64,000 nt of DNA, from assembly GCA_035275405.1 (NCBI GenBank), contig DATEMU010000015.1, positions 248,001 through 312,000 of the forward strand, read 5' to 3'. Source of the DNA: Phycisphaerae bacterium. Lineage in GTDB: Bacteria; Planctomycetota; Phycisphaerae; UBA1845; UTPLA1. Shown piece by piece: positions 9,980 through 19,560 of the stretch (the first letter of the stretch is position 1; every line of letters starts with the position of its first letter). The position numbers were made by a program, and so were the translations under genes. The notes under the pieces were generated by a model. It saw nothing but the letters and a program-made list of their open reading frames with translations, made no database searches and had not been told where the DNA came from.

Positions 9980-12769
9980 ATGAACAGCTTTTCGTTATTG
10001 AGTCTTATCGTCTCCTTGCTTGCGCCGATCCCCCTGCCGCCCGATCGGATCGAGCCCGTCGGCGTTGAGCTGCGCAGCGAGAAGGTCTCACCGGCGGACA
10101 TCGACGTGGGGTTTGTCGAATCGATGGAGGACGCGATCGCCCGCGACCAGGCGCGGCCGCAGGAGCCCGACTACGGCCCGAACTACCGCGGTGAGGAGCA
10201 GGGGACCTGGAACATCCCTTCCGTTCGGGCGACGTATTTCCCGCGCTCGGGCGTACACAACCTCGTGAATAAATGGGGCGACACGCGGATGGGGATCGGG
10301 TTCCGCGGCACCGTCAACCTCGGAGGCGTTTACGTCAGCGGTCAGGCCGGCGCCGGCGTCTGGTCGACGGGGGTTCGTGCAGTTGGATATCTCGGAGACA
10401 CGGCCGTCGCCACGACCGATTGGTTTCGCGATGTCGACAACACACCGAGCTGGTTCAATATTTGCTTTCAAGGCGTCGATCGCGTCGTCATCGAGGCCGA
10501 GCCGGTCATCAACGGGGCCGGCTGGTATGCGCTCGACGATCTGACGTTTGCCCGACGTGGCCCAGACGGTCGGCCACAACCCGACACCGTCCTGGACTTC
10601 GAGGATACATCGTTTGGCCAAAAACTCACGGGATCCAATTATGCGGGGTTAACCTGGGAAGTCGGCACCGGCCACTTCAGGGCGGCCGCGCCCGGGATTG
10701 CAGGGCCGCCGAAGCTGGTCGACCTGACCGCGGGGTTAGGGCCGCTGGTGCCGGGCCCGCGCGGCGGCGGTGGGACGCTGCCCATTCTCAGTACGAATTT
10801 TCAAGGCGTGATCCGCGGCCAGGCCAATTCATTCTCTTATCCGCCGGACACCTGCGGGGCCGTCGGGCCGACCCAATTCGTGGTCACGGTTAATCGAAAT
10901 TTCGCGATATTCGACAAGTCCTTTGGGACGTCGATCGTCAATATGTCACTGGGTTCGTTTCTTCCGGGTTCGAACGGCGATCCGCGCGTGATATACGATC
11001 AATACAGCGGCCGGTGGTTCATCATCGTTTCGGATTTTTCAACACGGATCTACCTCGCGGTTTCAACGACCAGCGACGCCAACGGATCGTGGTTCAAGAC
11101 GAGCTTTGTTGCGTCCACGGACGGCGACACCGGCTGTTTTCCCGACTATCCGACGCTCGGGGTCGATGCCGACGGGATTTACATGGGCAGCTATATGGTC
11201 GGCTGCGGCATGACGATCTTTGCGATCCCGAAGGCGCCGCTCATCGCCGGGTCACCCACGCTGGGGACGGTCTGGGCCTTTCGAGGGCTGCCTTATGAGC
11301 AGGCGATTCAGCCGGTCCACACGTTTGGCACGCCCGCCGTGGCGGGACAGTACTTCACGTCGGAGCAGTCGTCGACGCAGATTCGCGTGCGGAGGTTGAC
11401 CAACATCACAAGTACCCCGTCGCTGACGACGGTCGCCGCCGTGCCGGTGCCGTCCCACGGCTTTCCGCCGGACGTCCCCTCGCTGGGCGGCGCGACGCCC
11501 CTCGACAGCATCGACAACCGCCACATGAACGCGGTCTATCGCAACGGTTCAATCTGGACGGCGCACAACGTCGAGGTGAGCGGGCGCGCGGCGGTGCGCT
11601 GGTACGAGATCAGCGAGAACACCATGACGACGCTGCAGGTGGGGCAGGTGGACAGCCCGACGCTGAACTATTGGATGCCCTCGATCATGGTGAATTCGGT
11701 CGGCGACATGGTGTTGGGCTTTTCGGGGGCCGATGCCACGCAATACGCCAGCGCATATTACACCGGTCGACGTGCGACAGACCCCACAGGGCAGACGGCT
11801 CCTCCGGCGTTGCTGCAGGCCGGTGTCGCCCCACAAAACAACATCGACCAATACGGGCGAAATCGCTGGGGCGACTACAGCCTGTGTTCGCTCGATCCGT
11901 CGGATGACACCAAGCTCTGGACGATTCAGGAATATGCCGCGGCGACGGATACGTGGGGCACCTGGGTCGGACGGGTTTCCTTTGCGCCGCCGGATATCTC
12001 AGGACCCGCGCCGGATCCCATGACGTTTGCCATAGCCCCGATGGCCCTGGGCACGACATCCGTAACGATGTCCGCGACGCCCGCCACGGATGCGACGCCG
12101 CCGGTGCAATACCTGTTCCAGTGCACCAGCGCGACGCCGGGCGGAACCAGCAGTTTCTGGCAGGTCGGCGAGACCCATATCGACTCTGGATTGTCGGCCA
12201 ACACGGCATATTCGTATCGATTGGCGGCGCGTGACAGCAACACGCCGACGCCCAACCAGTCGGCGTTTTCGCCGGACCACCACGTGGCGACGTCGATCGA
12301 AACGCCCCAGGGTCTGGCGACCGGCGTGGTCGGAGTGGATTTCATCGAGTTGGTGGCGCTGGGCACGTTCAGCAATCTCTCGGAAGGCCAATCGGGTTTG
12401 TATTTCGACTCCCTGACACCGGGCGGCGACACGGGCCTGAATGTCTGGGTACAGGGGACGATGGCCACCGCCAGCGGTCTGATGCCGGACACCGACTACG
12501 AATTTGTGTTGAAGGCGCGCAATCGTGATGGCGTCGAGACGGCGTTGTGCGATCCAATCTCGGTCCACACGTATTGGGTGTCAGGAGACTGCAACAACGA
12601 CCTGATATTCAGTGTGGAGAGCGATCTGGACTGCATCGTGGAGGCCCTGTTGGGCAACGAGACCAGCCCGCCGGGCGGGGCGCACCGGATCGACTTGAAC
12701 TACAACGAGATCACGGATGGCGAGGATATCCAGTTCATCCTCGATTGCCTGCAATTCGGGGGGTGCTAG
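9980..12769 (+). CDS. Large secreted protein with fibronectin-like and dockerin-like C-terminus
   Basis: The 929-residue product starts MNSFSLLSLIVSLLAPIPLP, a signal peptide, preceded by a good ribosome binding site (GGAGCGG). The first third contains a jelly-roll-like segment (VLDFEDTSFGQKLTGSNYAG). The centre looks like a beta-propeller domain (FVVTVNRNFAIFDKSFGTS, RVIYDQYSGRWFIIVSD). Around 680-880 come two fibronectin-III-like segments (SANTAYSYRLAARDSNTP, MPDTDYEFVLKARNRDG). The end, SGDCNNDLIFSVESDLDCIV ... LNYNEITDGEDIQFILDCLQ, is a dockerin-type duplicated calcium motif common in planctomycete exported proteins. No catalytic motif is evident. It is probably a surface or extracellular protein. 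Confidence 0.8.
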   Translation: MNSFSLLSLIVSLLAPIPLPPDRIEPVGVELRSEKVSPADIDVGFVESMEDAIARDQARPQEPDYGPNYRGEEQGTWNIPSVRATYFPRSGVHNLVNKWGDTRMGIGFRGTVNLGGVYVSGQAGAGVWSTGVRAVGYLGDTAVATTDWFRDVDNTPSWFNICFQGVDRVVIEAEPVINGAGWYALDDLTFARRGPDGRPQPDTVLDFEDTSFGQKLTGSNYAGLTWEVGTGHFRAAAPGIAGPPKLVDLTAGLGPLVPGPRGGGGTLPILSTNFQGVIRGQANSFSYPPDTCGAVGPTQFVVTVNRNFAIFDKSFGTSIVNMSLGSFLPGSNGDPRVIYDQYSGRWFIIVSDFSTRIYLAVSTTSDANGSWFKTSFVASTDGDTGCFPDYPTLGVDADGIYMGSYMVGCGMTIFAIPKAPLIAGSPTLGTVWAFRGLPYEQAIQPVHTFGTPAVAGQYFTSEQSSTQIRVRRLTNITSTPSLTTVAAVPVPSHGFPPDVPSLGGATPLDSIDNRHMNAVYRNGSIWTAHNVEVSGRAAVRWYEISENTMTTLQVGQVDSPTLNYWMPSIMVNSVGDMVLGFSGADATQYASAYYTGRRATDPTGQTAPPALLQAGVAPQNNIDQYGRNRWGDYSLCSLDPSDDTKLWTIQEYAAATDTWGTWVGRVSFAPPDISGPAPDPMTFAIAPMALGTTSVTMSATPATDATPPVQYLFQCTSATPGGTSSFWQVGETHIDSGLSANTAYSYRLAARDSNTPTPNQSAFSPDHHVATSIETPQGLATGVVGVDFIELVALGTFSNLSEGQSGLYFDSLTPGGDTGLNVWVQGTMATASGLMPDTDYEFVLKARNRDGVETALCDPISVHTYWVSGDCNNDLIFSVESDLDCIVEALLGNETSPPGGAHRIDLNYNEITDGEDIQFILDCLQFGGC

Positions 12770-13388
12770 GCGTCGATGTTCCGATATCGGTGCGCGAACT
12801 TCTGACGTTGGTTGACGTATTGCCAGAAGTGGACTAGACTCCGCCGTTTTCGTGAGGGCGGCTAACGAGTTTCGTTCATGGTAGGTGCCTTCAGTAGGCG
12901 GAAACACGTGAAACGCGGACCCCAATCACCCGATCTTTTCTCGATGGCACGTTGCTGGGCGAGATTTGCCGGAGTCCTGGTCTGTTGCGCCAGCTTGTTG
13001 CCGCTGAGTTCCATTGGCCGGGCCGAGGCCGAGCGTGCTTCGTCGTCTGAGCCCGTGGAACGAGAATCCCGCGAATCGTGCGACACGTTCGAAAAACCGG
13101 TCCTTTCGCGAGTCCCCGGGGTCCGCTCCCTCGTACGTCTCCAACGCGGCTGCCTCAAGCAGGCGCAGCGCATTCATCGAGGACAAGTCCGCCAGCACTT
13201 CATGGGAGAAAATCAGGCCGTCGTGGATTGCGGCCACGATTATCGAAACGGTCTTGGCGCTCCACTTCTTTGTTGAGTCGGCACAACGCATCATTCGTGA
13301 TGGTAATTTCGCCGCGGTCCGTTCGGGATCCGCGGCTCATGGATAGGATGGACGAGGCGTCGCGTTGCGCCGCCTCCGAGGATGTGTT
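12770..13388. other. 619-bp stretch without a confident gene
   Basis: Overlapping open frames occur on both strands, none with recognisable homology. The best is a minus-strand frame, listed separately. I see no repeat, RNA gene or strong terminator; a weak CCGCC/GGGCGG pair near 12842-12862 is the only hairpin. Confidence 0.5.
12926..13294 (-). CDS. Possible hypothetical protein
   Basis: This 122-residue frame opens MMRCADSTKKWSAKTVSIIV and continues through SSMNALRLLEAAALETYEG. Its third codon positions are mostly G or C over the first 80 codons, which argues for coding. There is no clear ribosome binding site and no recognised domain, and competing plus-strand frames of similar length exist (one at 12878-13276 has a weak signal-like start). 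The N-terminal two thirds look more protein-like than the Arg-rich tail, so it may be a remnant. Treat it as doubtful. Confidence 0.3.
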   Translation of the reverse strand: MMRCADSTKKWSAKTVSIIVAAIHDGLIFSHEVLADLSSMNALRLLEAAALETYEGADPGDSRKDRFFERVARFAGFSFHGLRRRSTLGLGPANGTQRQQAGATDQDSGKSRPATCHREKIG

Positions 13389-14063
13389 ATGCAAAAGCTC
13401 GTGGAAGGTGTACACAGTTTCCAAAAGGAAATATTCGGCACAAAGAAGGGTTTCTATGAACGACTGGCGAAGGGTCAGAATCCCATCGCCCTTTTTATCA
13501 CCTGTTCGGATTCCCGCATCAATCCGAATTTGCTTACGCAGACCGATCCCGGCGATCTGTTCATTTTGCGCAACGCGGGCAATATCGTTCCACCGTATTC
13601 GGCCAAGGCCAATGGCGGCGAAGCGGCGACGATTGAGTTCGCCGTCTCGGGATTGGGCGTTCGAGACATCATCATCTGCGGGCACTCGCATTGCGGGGCC
13701 ATGAAGGGAATTCTGGAACCTGATTCCTTGAGCGAATTGCCCGCAGTCGCCGAATGGCTCACCCACGCGGAGGCGACGCGTCGCATCATCCGTGAAAAAT
13801 ATCGAGAGCTTGAGGGCCCGGCCCGGTTGACGGCGACCGTGGAGGAGAACGTGCTGGTGCAGGTGGAGAACCTTCGGACGCATCCGTCGGTGGCCGCGGC
13901 GATGGCCCAGGGCAAGCTGAATCTGCACGCGTGGGTCTACAAGCTCGAGTCGGGTCAGGTGTTCGATTTCGATCCGGTGGAAGGTCAATTTCTCGCGTTG
14001 GGGGAGCAACCGGCGCGGGGCCTCGACGCCGGGCCACAGCGCCGAATCGATCGATCCATCTAA
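13389..14063 (+). CDS. Beta-class carbonic anhydrase
   Basis: The 224-residue enzyme interconverts CO2 and bicarbonate. It has the beta-class zinc site: C39, D41 and R43 in [11 protein letters not shown], then H99 and C102 in [26 protein letters not shown] and [20 protein letters not shown] are typical of the family. I start at 13389, where GAGG is positioned upstream and homology begins ([16 protein letters not shown]). A SulP-family transporter gene follows 130 bp downstream on the same strand, a pairing expected for bicarbonate uptake or supply. Confidence 0.93.
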   Translation: MQKLVEGVHSFQKEIFGTKKGFYERLAKGQNPIALFITCSDSRINPNLLTQTDPGDLFILRNAGNIVPPYSAKANGGEAATIEFAVSGLGVRDIIICGHSHCGAMKGILEPDSLSELPAVAEWLTHAEATRRIIREKYRELEGPARLTATVEENVLVQVENLRTHPSVAAAMAQGKLNLHAWVYKLESGQVFDFDPVEGQFLALGEQPARGLDAGPQRRIDRSI

Positions 14064-14193
14064 CCGTTCATTTTTTCAATTTCGACGAGGGGCGAATCGC
14101 TGGCGCAGGAGCCGGAAGTTCGCTGCCTTGACAATCAGAGAAAGATCTCTGGTTTTTCCTAATCCCAAGATTTCACCGAGGAAGAGGAAGTTG

Positions 14194-15822
14194 ATGTATC
14201 AAGATTCCAGTACTCAATCAACGATCAGTGCGATCGGTTCAAATCTCAAGCGCGATTTTCCGGCTTCGATCGTCGTCTTCCTGGTGGCATTGCCCCTGTG
14301 CATGGGCGTGGCCATTGCCTCCGGCGTTCCCCCGGCATTGGGCATTGTGACCGGAATTGTCGGTGGGATCCTGGTCGGCGCGCTGGCCGGAGCGCCGCTT
14401 CAGGTCTCCGGGCCGGCAGCCGGCCTCAGCGTGATGGTCTATGAGATCGTCGAACGGGAGGGCCCAACCGGGCTTTCGGGCATCGAAATCCTCGGCGCCA
14501 TCGTCCTGATCGCCGGGGCGGTGCAACTGACCGCCGGTCTTCTCGGCCTGGGGCAGTGGTTCCGGGCGGTTTCCCCGGCCGTCATCCGCGGAATGCTCTC
14601 CGGCATTGGCGTGCTGATCTTCGCCAGTCAGTTTCACGTCATGGTGGACGACGCCCCGAAAGGCGCGGGCCTGGCCAACCTCCTGTCGCTTCCGGAGGCG
14701 GTGTGGAAAGGCGTCGTCCCGATGGACGGTTCCCCGCACCACTGGGCGGCGCGGATCGGCGTCCTCACGATTTTGCTGGTCGTCGCCTGGAAGTGGATCG
14801 TTCCCAAAAAATGGCGGGTGGTCCCTGCCCCGCTCGTCGCGGTCCTGGTTGCGACGGGGGCGACGGCGATCGGCGGGCTTCCGATCAAGTTCGTGTCCAT
14901 ACCGGAATCCTTCGTGGAATCGGTGCGTTGGATTACCCCCGGCGATCTCTCGCGCTTGCTGGACGGCCAAATCATCCTGGCAGGCCTGGCCGTGGCCTTC
15001 GTGGCCAGCGCGGAGACGTTGTTGTGCGCGACGGCGGTCGATCGAATGCATAAGGGGCCGCGCACGAAATACGACAAGGAGCTGGCCGCGCAGGGCGTGG
15101 GAAACATGGTCTGCGGCATCCTCGGGGCGCTGCCCATGACGGGTGTCATTGTGCGTAGTTCGGCGAATATCGAGGCGGGTGGGCGCACGCGCGCGTCCAC
15201 CATTCTGCACGGCGTTTGGTTGCTCTTGTTCGCGGCGGCCCTGCCGTGGCTGCTGCGAATGATCCCCACGTCGTGTCTCGCCGCGATTCTCGTGTTCACC
15301 GGATACAAGCTGATCGACTTCAAGGCGGTGAAGGAGTTGGCCGCGTTTGGAAAGGGCGAGTCCGTGATCTTCATCGTGACCGTCGTGGTGATCGTCGTCG
15401 CGGACTTGTTGACCGGTGTGCTGGTCGGTGTGGGAATCTCCATCGCCAAGCTCCTCTATCTGTTTTCGCATTTGAGTATTGCGGTCGAGGATCAATTCGC
15501 CAGGAACCGGACGATCATTCGCCTCAAAGGGGCGGCGACGTTTGTCGGGTTGCCCAAGCTGGCGGCCGCCCTCGATCAGGTGCGCCCGAGCACGGAGCTG
15601 CACGTACACTTCGAGCGGCTCGATTACATCGATCACGCGTGTTTTGATCTCTTGATGAACTGGGAAACGCAGCACGAATCCACGGGCGGGCGCCTGGTGA
15701 TTGACTGGGATTACTTGACCGCGAAATTCCACCGCGAAGAGCGCGACGAAGGGCCTTTGAAGGACGTCGCCCGCGGGCCGCTCGCGGCCTTGGAACAGCC
15801 GGAACCGGCGGGGCGGGCGTAG
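14194..15822 (+). CDS. SulP family anion (probably bicarbonate) transporter
   Basis: This 542-residue membrane protein has about a dozen hydrophobic segments and SulP signatures: FPASIVVFLVALPLCMGVAI, GIVTGIVGGILVGALAGAPL and QVSGPAAGLSVMVYEIV near the N-terminus. A cytosolic STAS-like domain follows at the end (TIIRLKGAATFVGLPKLAAA, ELHVHFERLDYIDHACFDLL). SulP proteins carry bicarbonate, sulfate or other anions. Position next to carbonic anhydrase favours bicarbonate, by inference. The ATG at 14194 is chosen because GAAGAGGAAG lies directly upstream; the frame extends further 5' from a TTG. Confidence 0.88.
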   Translation: MYQDSSTQSTISAIGSNLKRDFPASIVVFLVALPLCMGVAIASGVPPALGIVTGIVGGILVGALAGAPLQVSGPAAGLSVMVYEIVEREGPTGLSGIEILGAIVLIAGAVQLTAGLLGLGQWFRAVSPAVIRGMLSGIGVLIFASQFHVMVDDAPKGAGLANLLSLPEAVWKGVVPMDGSPHHWAARIGVLTILLVVAWKWIVPKKWRVVPAPLVAVLVATGATAIGGLPIKFVSIPESFVESVRWITPGDLSRLLDGQIILAGLAVAFVASAETLLCATAVDRMHKGPRTKYDKELAAQGVGNMVCGILGALPMTGVIVRSSANIEAGGRTRASTILHGVWLLLFAAALPWLLRMIPTSCLAAILVFTGYKLIDFKAVKELAAFGKGESVIFIVTVVVIVVADLLTGVLVGVGISIAKLLYLFSHLSIAVEDQFARNRTIIRLKGAATFVGLPKLAAALDQVRPSTELHVHFERLDYIDHACFDLLMNWETQHESTGGRLVIDWDYLTAKFHREERDEGPLKDVARGPLAALEQPEPAGRA

Positions 15823-15959
15823 CCATTCCGGCGAAGGGAAGTTAGAAGGCGGCAACTCCGGGACGACTGGAATATTCCGCGCCGATGTCCCAATATCTCC
15901 GTGGCCGGCCGCTTGGTGCTGCTCGGTGCACCCGACGGACGGGCCCTGGAGACCATCTC

Positions 15960-16178
15960 ATGCTCGCGGAATTCGATTGGGGCGTGGTGTTTCGACCGAA
16001 TGTCATTGGCGTCATCATGGGCTGCCTGATCCCGATCGTCGGCAGCGTCGCCTGGGCCTGGCAGAGCATCGAGAAGGCGAAGTCGGAGAACGCCCTCAAG
16101 CGGTCTTTGGTGGAGCGCGGCTTGAAGGCCGACGAGATCGAGCGCATCCTGGCGGCGAAGGGGCCGAAGGATGAGTAA
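15960..16178 (+). CDS. Small single-pass membrane protein
   Basis: The 72-residue product has one transmembrane helix (NVIGVIMGCLIPIVGSVAWAW) followed by a charged helix, KSENALKRSLVERGLKADEI, ending ERILAAKGPKDE. The C-terminal LxxxLxxRGxxxxEIExxL pattern is common in short bacterial membrane proteins of unknown function. It lies 137 bp after the SulP gene and converges with the hydroxylase gene. A weak GAGA-type ribosome binding site precedes the ATG. Confidence 0.55.
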   Translation: MLAEFDWGVVFRPNVIGVIMGCLIPIVGSVAWAWQSIEKAKSENALKRSLVERGLKADEIERILAAKGPKDE

Positions 16179-16190
16179 CCCGCTCGCCGA

Positions 16191-17048
16191 TCAGAACCGG
16201 TCCGTCAGCTCGCGCGTGGCGTCGATCAAGCCGGCCAGCGAGGGGATCACATAGAGCACGGGCTGCATTGATGTCGGGTCGTAGTCGTGCTCGATGACCT
16301 CCTGCATCACGAACGGCAACCGCCGGACGTCCGGGCTGAAGGCGTGTTCCAATTCCCCGAACGATGAGAACAGGCCCGCGCCGAAGGCCTTGATGTCGCC
16401 GCCTTCCTCAATCAGGCCGAATTCGATGCCGAACCAGTAGATGCGATTGAGCATGACCAACTGGTCGGGCATCGCCCGCCGCGCGGCGCGGCCGATGATC
16501 TGGATCAACGACACGTACTCGGGGTTCATCAGCGCCGGGACGTGCCCGATGACATCGTGGATGACGTCCGGCTCGGGTGTATATTCCGGGTGTGACCCAT
16601 GCCGAAGGTACTGCGTGCACGGCATCTCCCGGTCGGCCAGGTGCGAGAAGAATTCGCGGAAATCGATCAGCCCCTCGGCCGGAACCAGCCGCAGACCGTT
16701 CCACGCGAAGAGCTTTCGGCTCAATTCGCGCAGGTTGGGGAGCTGATCGGCAACAAACCCCAGCCGTCGCCGTCCTTCCAAATAAAGCCCGCAGGCCCGC
16801 CGCTGATGGACCTCCTCTAGCCGCCGAAAGATGACCTTCCAGACGGCATCCTCCTCCGGCGTGTAGCGATCGTCGGGCATCTCTTCGCCGCCCAGCCGCG
16901 CCCTGCGGGCCAGGTTGAAAAAGCTCGTTCGGCGCTCGATGTAGGCCGGGTCGTTGATGCCGGGGTGCTTGGGATCCAGCCGAAGAGCCGTCGCGGGCAT
17001 TTCCGCCGCGCCGGTTAATGGGGAATCAATGTGCTCATCGCGAAACAT
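16191..17048 (-). CDS. phhA: Phenylalanine 4-monooxygenase (aromatic amino acid hydroxylase)
   Basis: This 285-residue pterin- and iron-dependent hydroxylase turns phenylalanine into tyrosine. The iron triad is visible: H164 and H169 in PDVIHDVIGHVPAL and E209 in YWFGIEFGL, with the 5- and 40-residue spacings of the family. FADREMPCTQYLRHGSHPEYTPEPD-type substrate residues match, here as LADREMPCTQYLRHGSHPEY. There is no regulatory ACT domain, as is normal for bacterial forms. A 4-hydroxyphenylpyruvate dioxygenase gene lies at 49512, so tyrosine breakdown to homogentisate is plausible, although an aminotransferase is not seen here. Confidence 0.92.
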   Translation of the reverse strand: MFRDEHIDSPLTGAAEMPATALRLDPKHPGINDPAYIERRTSFFNLARRARLGGEEMPDDRYTPEEDAVWKVIFRRLEEVHQRRACGLYLEGRRRLGFVADQLPNLRELSRKLFAWNGLRLVPAEGLIDFREFFSHLADREMPCTQYLRHGSHPEYTPEPDVIHDVIGHVPALMNPEYVSLIQIIGRAARRAMPDQLVMLNRIYWFGIEFGLIEEGGDIKAFGAGLFSSFGELEHAFSPDVRRLPFVMQEVIEHDYDPTSMQPVLYVIPSLAGLIDATRELTDRF

Positions 17049-17319
17049 AAGTCACCTTTATCGGGTCGTTGCCATGGGTCGTTGAATCAAAACCAGCGCA
17101 GAACTGCCCCATACGGAAAAACGAGAATTTCAGATGGTAGAGAAAGAGATTTTTTACCCGCTAGCGCGGGTACTGGCCAGCCTGATAGGATGCAGAAAGG
17201 ATGAAGAGTCCTTCGATCATGATTGCATAGTGTATTCCCTCTTCAGCGGTAATTCAAGATCGAGAGAGTTGATTTTGCATGCCGAAGCATGCTTTTCAGA
17301 ATCTCACGCCTCACTCAGC

Positions 17320-18246
17320 TCATAACGCGAGTAGCCACGTCATCGAATAGGACACGCCGGGCCAGGCGCTGCTCAGGGCATCCGTGAACGGGTTGGCCCA
17401 CATTCCTAACCCGACGATCAATGATATAGAAAGCGTGAAGCACGTCAGAAATGTTAGAACAAAAATCGCCACAGCGACGGCCCAGCCTCGACGTACTTTT
17501 AGATACGTATCCAGCCCAATCGCTAACGAAAGCACACATAGGGCCAACCCCGAGTAATCAAAAATGACGTTCCACAGGTTCAGGTCTATGCTCGGACCCA
17601 TCCAATAGGATTCAAGGCACACCTGTCGCGTAACCTTGATGATAAGTAGCGGTACGTACGCGAAAACCACAATACGAGCGAGCTGTACTCGTCTTATTCG
17701 ATATCGAGATATGGTTTGCTGAAAGACCTGCAAGTAGATCCAAAGAAAAAGGGCGACGACGACCACTATTCCGAATTCCTTGAGATACCAGATTCCCACC
17801 GATTTGATCGTCGCGAGCAGCCACGGGAGGAATTTGGCTCTAAACCGCCCGTACATTACTCTCATCAACATGATTGAAATAACAGATGAGGCAGTGGTGG
17901 TCAGTAAATAGATAACACTTACTGCCAATGCAAAGAGGGCCAACCCGACGGAATGTGGGACATCGGCGATCGAAAGACCTTTCCAAAGCCGCCAAGGACG
18001 CAAGCACAAACTCAGCGTCCCAAAGAACGATCGCACTGGCGTCTTACGCCACTGATATTCAAAGAGGGGGCTATCAATGCGCTGCTCGGCGCTAGCGACG
18101 ATCCGTGGCCAGTCGAGTGACAGCCCGCACTCCGGACACCGCGAGCCGGTCAACATCCGCACGTTGTAATCGCAGCGGGGGCAGAATAAATCGAGCGTGA
18201 AGGTGTTCCAATCATGCGGGCTGGAGTCGTTGGGGACCTCGGCCAT
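17320..18246 (-). CDS. Multi-pass membrane protein with N-terminal zinc ribbon
   Basis: The 308-residue product starts with a zinc ribbon, LFCPRCDYNVRMLTGSRCPECGLS in outline, two CxxC pairs 13 residues apart. About six membrane segments follow (for example HSVGLALFALAVSVIYLLTT and IVVVVALFLWIYLQVF). Function is unknown; this layout recurs in planctomycetes. The ATG has AGGGGAA upstream. It begins only 18 bp after the FabF gene on the same strand, so it may be the last gene of the lipid operon, but its sequence offers no direct link to lipid synthesis. Confidence 0.7.
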   Translation of the reverse strand: MAEVPNDSSPHDWNTFTLDLFCPRCDYNVRMLTGSRCPECGLSLDWPRIVASAEQRIDSPLFEYQWRKTPVRSFFGTLSLCLRPWRLWKGLSIADVPHSVGLALFALAVSVIYLLTTTASSVISIMLMRVMYGRFRAKFLPWLLATIKSVGIWYLKEFGIVVVVALFLWIYLQVFQQTISRYRIRRVQLARIVVFAYVPLLIIKVTRQVCLESYWMGPSIDLNLWNVIFDYSGLALCVLSLAIGLDTYLKVRRGWAVAVAIFVLTFLTCFTLSISLIVGLGMWANPFTDALSSAWPGVSYSMTWLLAL

Positions 18247-18264
18247 GGTTCCCCTGCTCGGTTG

Positions 18265-19560
18265 CTACGGCGCGAATGCTGTCACCACCAGCGTATCGTT
18301 CTGCCCGCCGAAGCCGAAGGAATTCGACAGGCAGGTGCGCACTTTGGTCTTGCGTGCCGCGTTGGGGACGTAGTCCAGGTCGCACACTGGATCGGGCGTC
18401 TGGTAGTTCATGGTAGGGGGGAGGACCTGGTCGCGGATCGCCAGGACGCAGGTGATCAGTTCGCACGCGCCCGCCGCGGCGATCAGGTGGCCGAGCATGC
18501 TCTTGACGCTGCTGACCGGGACCTTCTTGGCGATATCGCCGAAGACGCCGCGGATGGCGAGCGATTCAATCTTGTCGTTTTCCTGTGTGCCGGTGCCGTG
18601 GGCGGAGATGTAGTCGATGTCCTCGGGCTTCTTGCCGGCGTCGTGCAGGGCGGCCCGCATGGCCGCGATCCCGCCGCGGCCGTCCTCGTGAATATCCGTA
18701 ATGCGAAAGGCATCCGCCGTCGAGCCATAGCCGACAATTTCGCAGAGGATCTTCGCGCCGCGGGCCTGGGCGTGAGTCAGCTCTTCCAGGATGAGCATGC
18801 CTGCGCCCTCGCCGAGGACGAAGCCGTCGCGAGTGCGATCAAACGGCCGCGACGCGGTCACGCACGAATCGTTGCGCGTCGAAAGGGCGGTCAGCCGATT
18901 GAAGCCGGTCACGCCGAAGGGATGGATCATCGAATGGCAGCCGCCGGAGATCATGGCGTCCGCATCACCGCGGCGGATCATGTTGGTCGCCTCGCCGATG
19001 GCCTGGGTGCTGGCGGCGCAAGCGGTCAACGTGTTGAAGTTCGGCCCCTCGACGCCGAAGAGCTGGGCGATGTGCCCGGCCGCCATGTTGGGGTCCTGCT
19101 CGGCCTCGACGATCTGCTTCAGGCAGGTGTAGGCGACATCGGCCCAACGCTTGGTGTCCAGGTCGTTTTCGGAGTAATTCCAACCCTCCACCGCTGCGGT
19201 CGTGAAGTTCTCGAAATCCAAGGGACCTTCGCCACCGCCGAGATAGACGCCGATGCGCGTTCGATCGAGCGACTTCGCCTCCGCGATCTTCGAGTCCGTC
19301 CAGGCGAGCTTGGCCGCGGCCAGAGCAAAGGCGGCCTGGCGGCTGACTTCCTTATGCAAGTCATAGTCCGACCCCAGGAACCGTTTAAAATCGAAATCCT
19401 TGACCTCGGCGGAAAACTGCGTCGGAAACGTGCCCGCGTCGAAAATCGTCGTCGGTGCGATACCGCTCTCGCCCTTGATGATCCGCGACCAGGCCGTCTC
19501 GATATCGTGACCGAGCGGCGTGATCCATCCGATTCCCGTGACAACGACGCGGCGGCTCAT
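18265..19560 (-). CDS. fabF: Beta-ketoacyl-ACP synthase II-type enzyme
   Basis: This 431-residue condensing enzyme joins malonyl-ACP to an acyl chain. The catalytic set is intact: C181 in NTLTACAASTQAIGEA, H321 in DYISAHGTGTQENDK and H358 in KSMLGHLIAAAGACE. The N-terminus RRVVVTGIGWITPLGHDIE is standard. The start at 19560 has a strong GGAGG and overlaps the stop of the upstream ketosynthase gene by four bases (ATGA), so the two are translationally coupled. It is the fifth gene of the lipid operon and the only ketosynthase there with a full active site. Confidence 0.93.
   Translation of the reverse strand: MSRRVVVTGIGWITPLGHDIETAWSRIIKGESGIAPTTIFDAGTFPTQFSAEVKDFDFKRFLGSDYDLHKEVSRQAAFALAAAKLAWTDSKIAEAKSLDRTRIGVYLGGGEGPLDFENFTTAAVEGWNYSENDLDTKRWADVAYTCLKQIVEAEQDPNMAAGHIAQLFGVEGPNFNTLTACAASTQAIGEATNMIRRGDADAMISGGCHSMIHPFGVTGFNRLTALSTRNDSCVTASRPFDRTRDGFVLGEGAGMLILEELTHAQARGAKILCEIVGYGSTADAFRITDIHEDGRGGIAAMRAALHDAGKKPEDIDYISAHGTGTQENDKIESLAIRGVFGDIAKKVPVSSVKSMLGHLIAAAGACELITCVLAIRDQVLPPTMNYQTPDPVCDLDYVPNAARKTKVRTCLSNSFGFGGQNDTLVVTAFAP

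Noticed and set aside
12878-13276. Plus-strand frame with signal-like start
   Set aside because: The hydrophobic part is weak, there is no ribosome binding site, and the rest shows no protein-like pattern.
14239-15855. A 538-codon minus-strand frame opposite the SulP gene
   Set aside because: Its composition is extreme (R, D, Q, H-rich) and the opposite strand encodes a clear transporter.
17155-17172. Hairpin TACCCGC/GCGGGTA as a terminator
   Set aside because: The T-run lies on the wrong side for the plus strand, and the minus strand has A after the stem; no gene ends here.
17134-17325. Short plus-strand frame of 63 codons
   Set aside because: No ribosome binding site worth noting, no domain, atypical composition, and it runs into the convergent membrane-protein gene.
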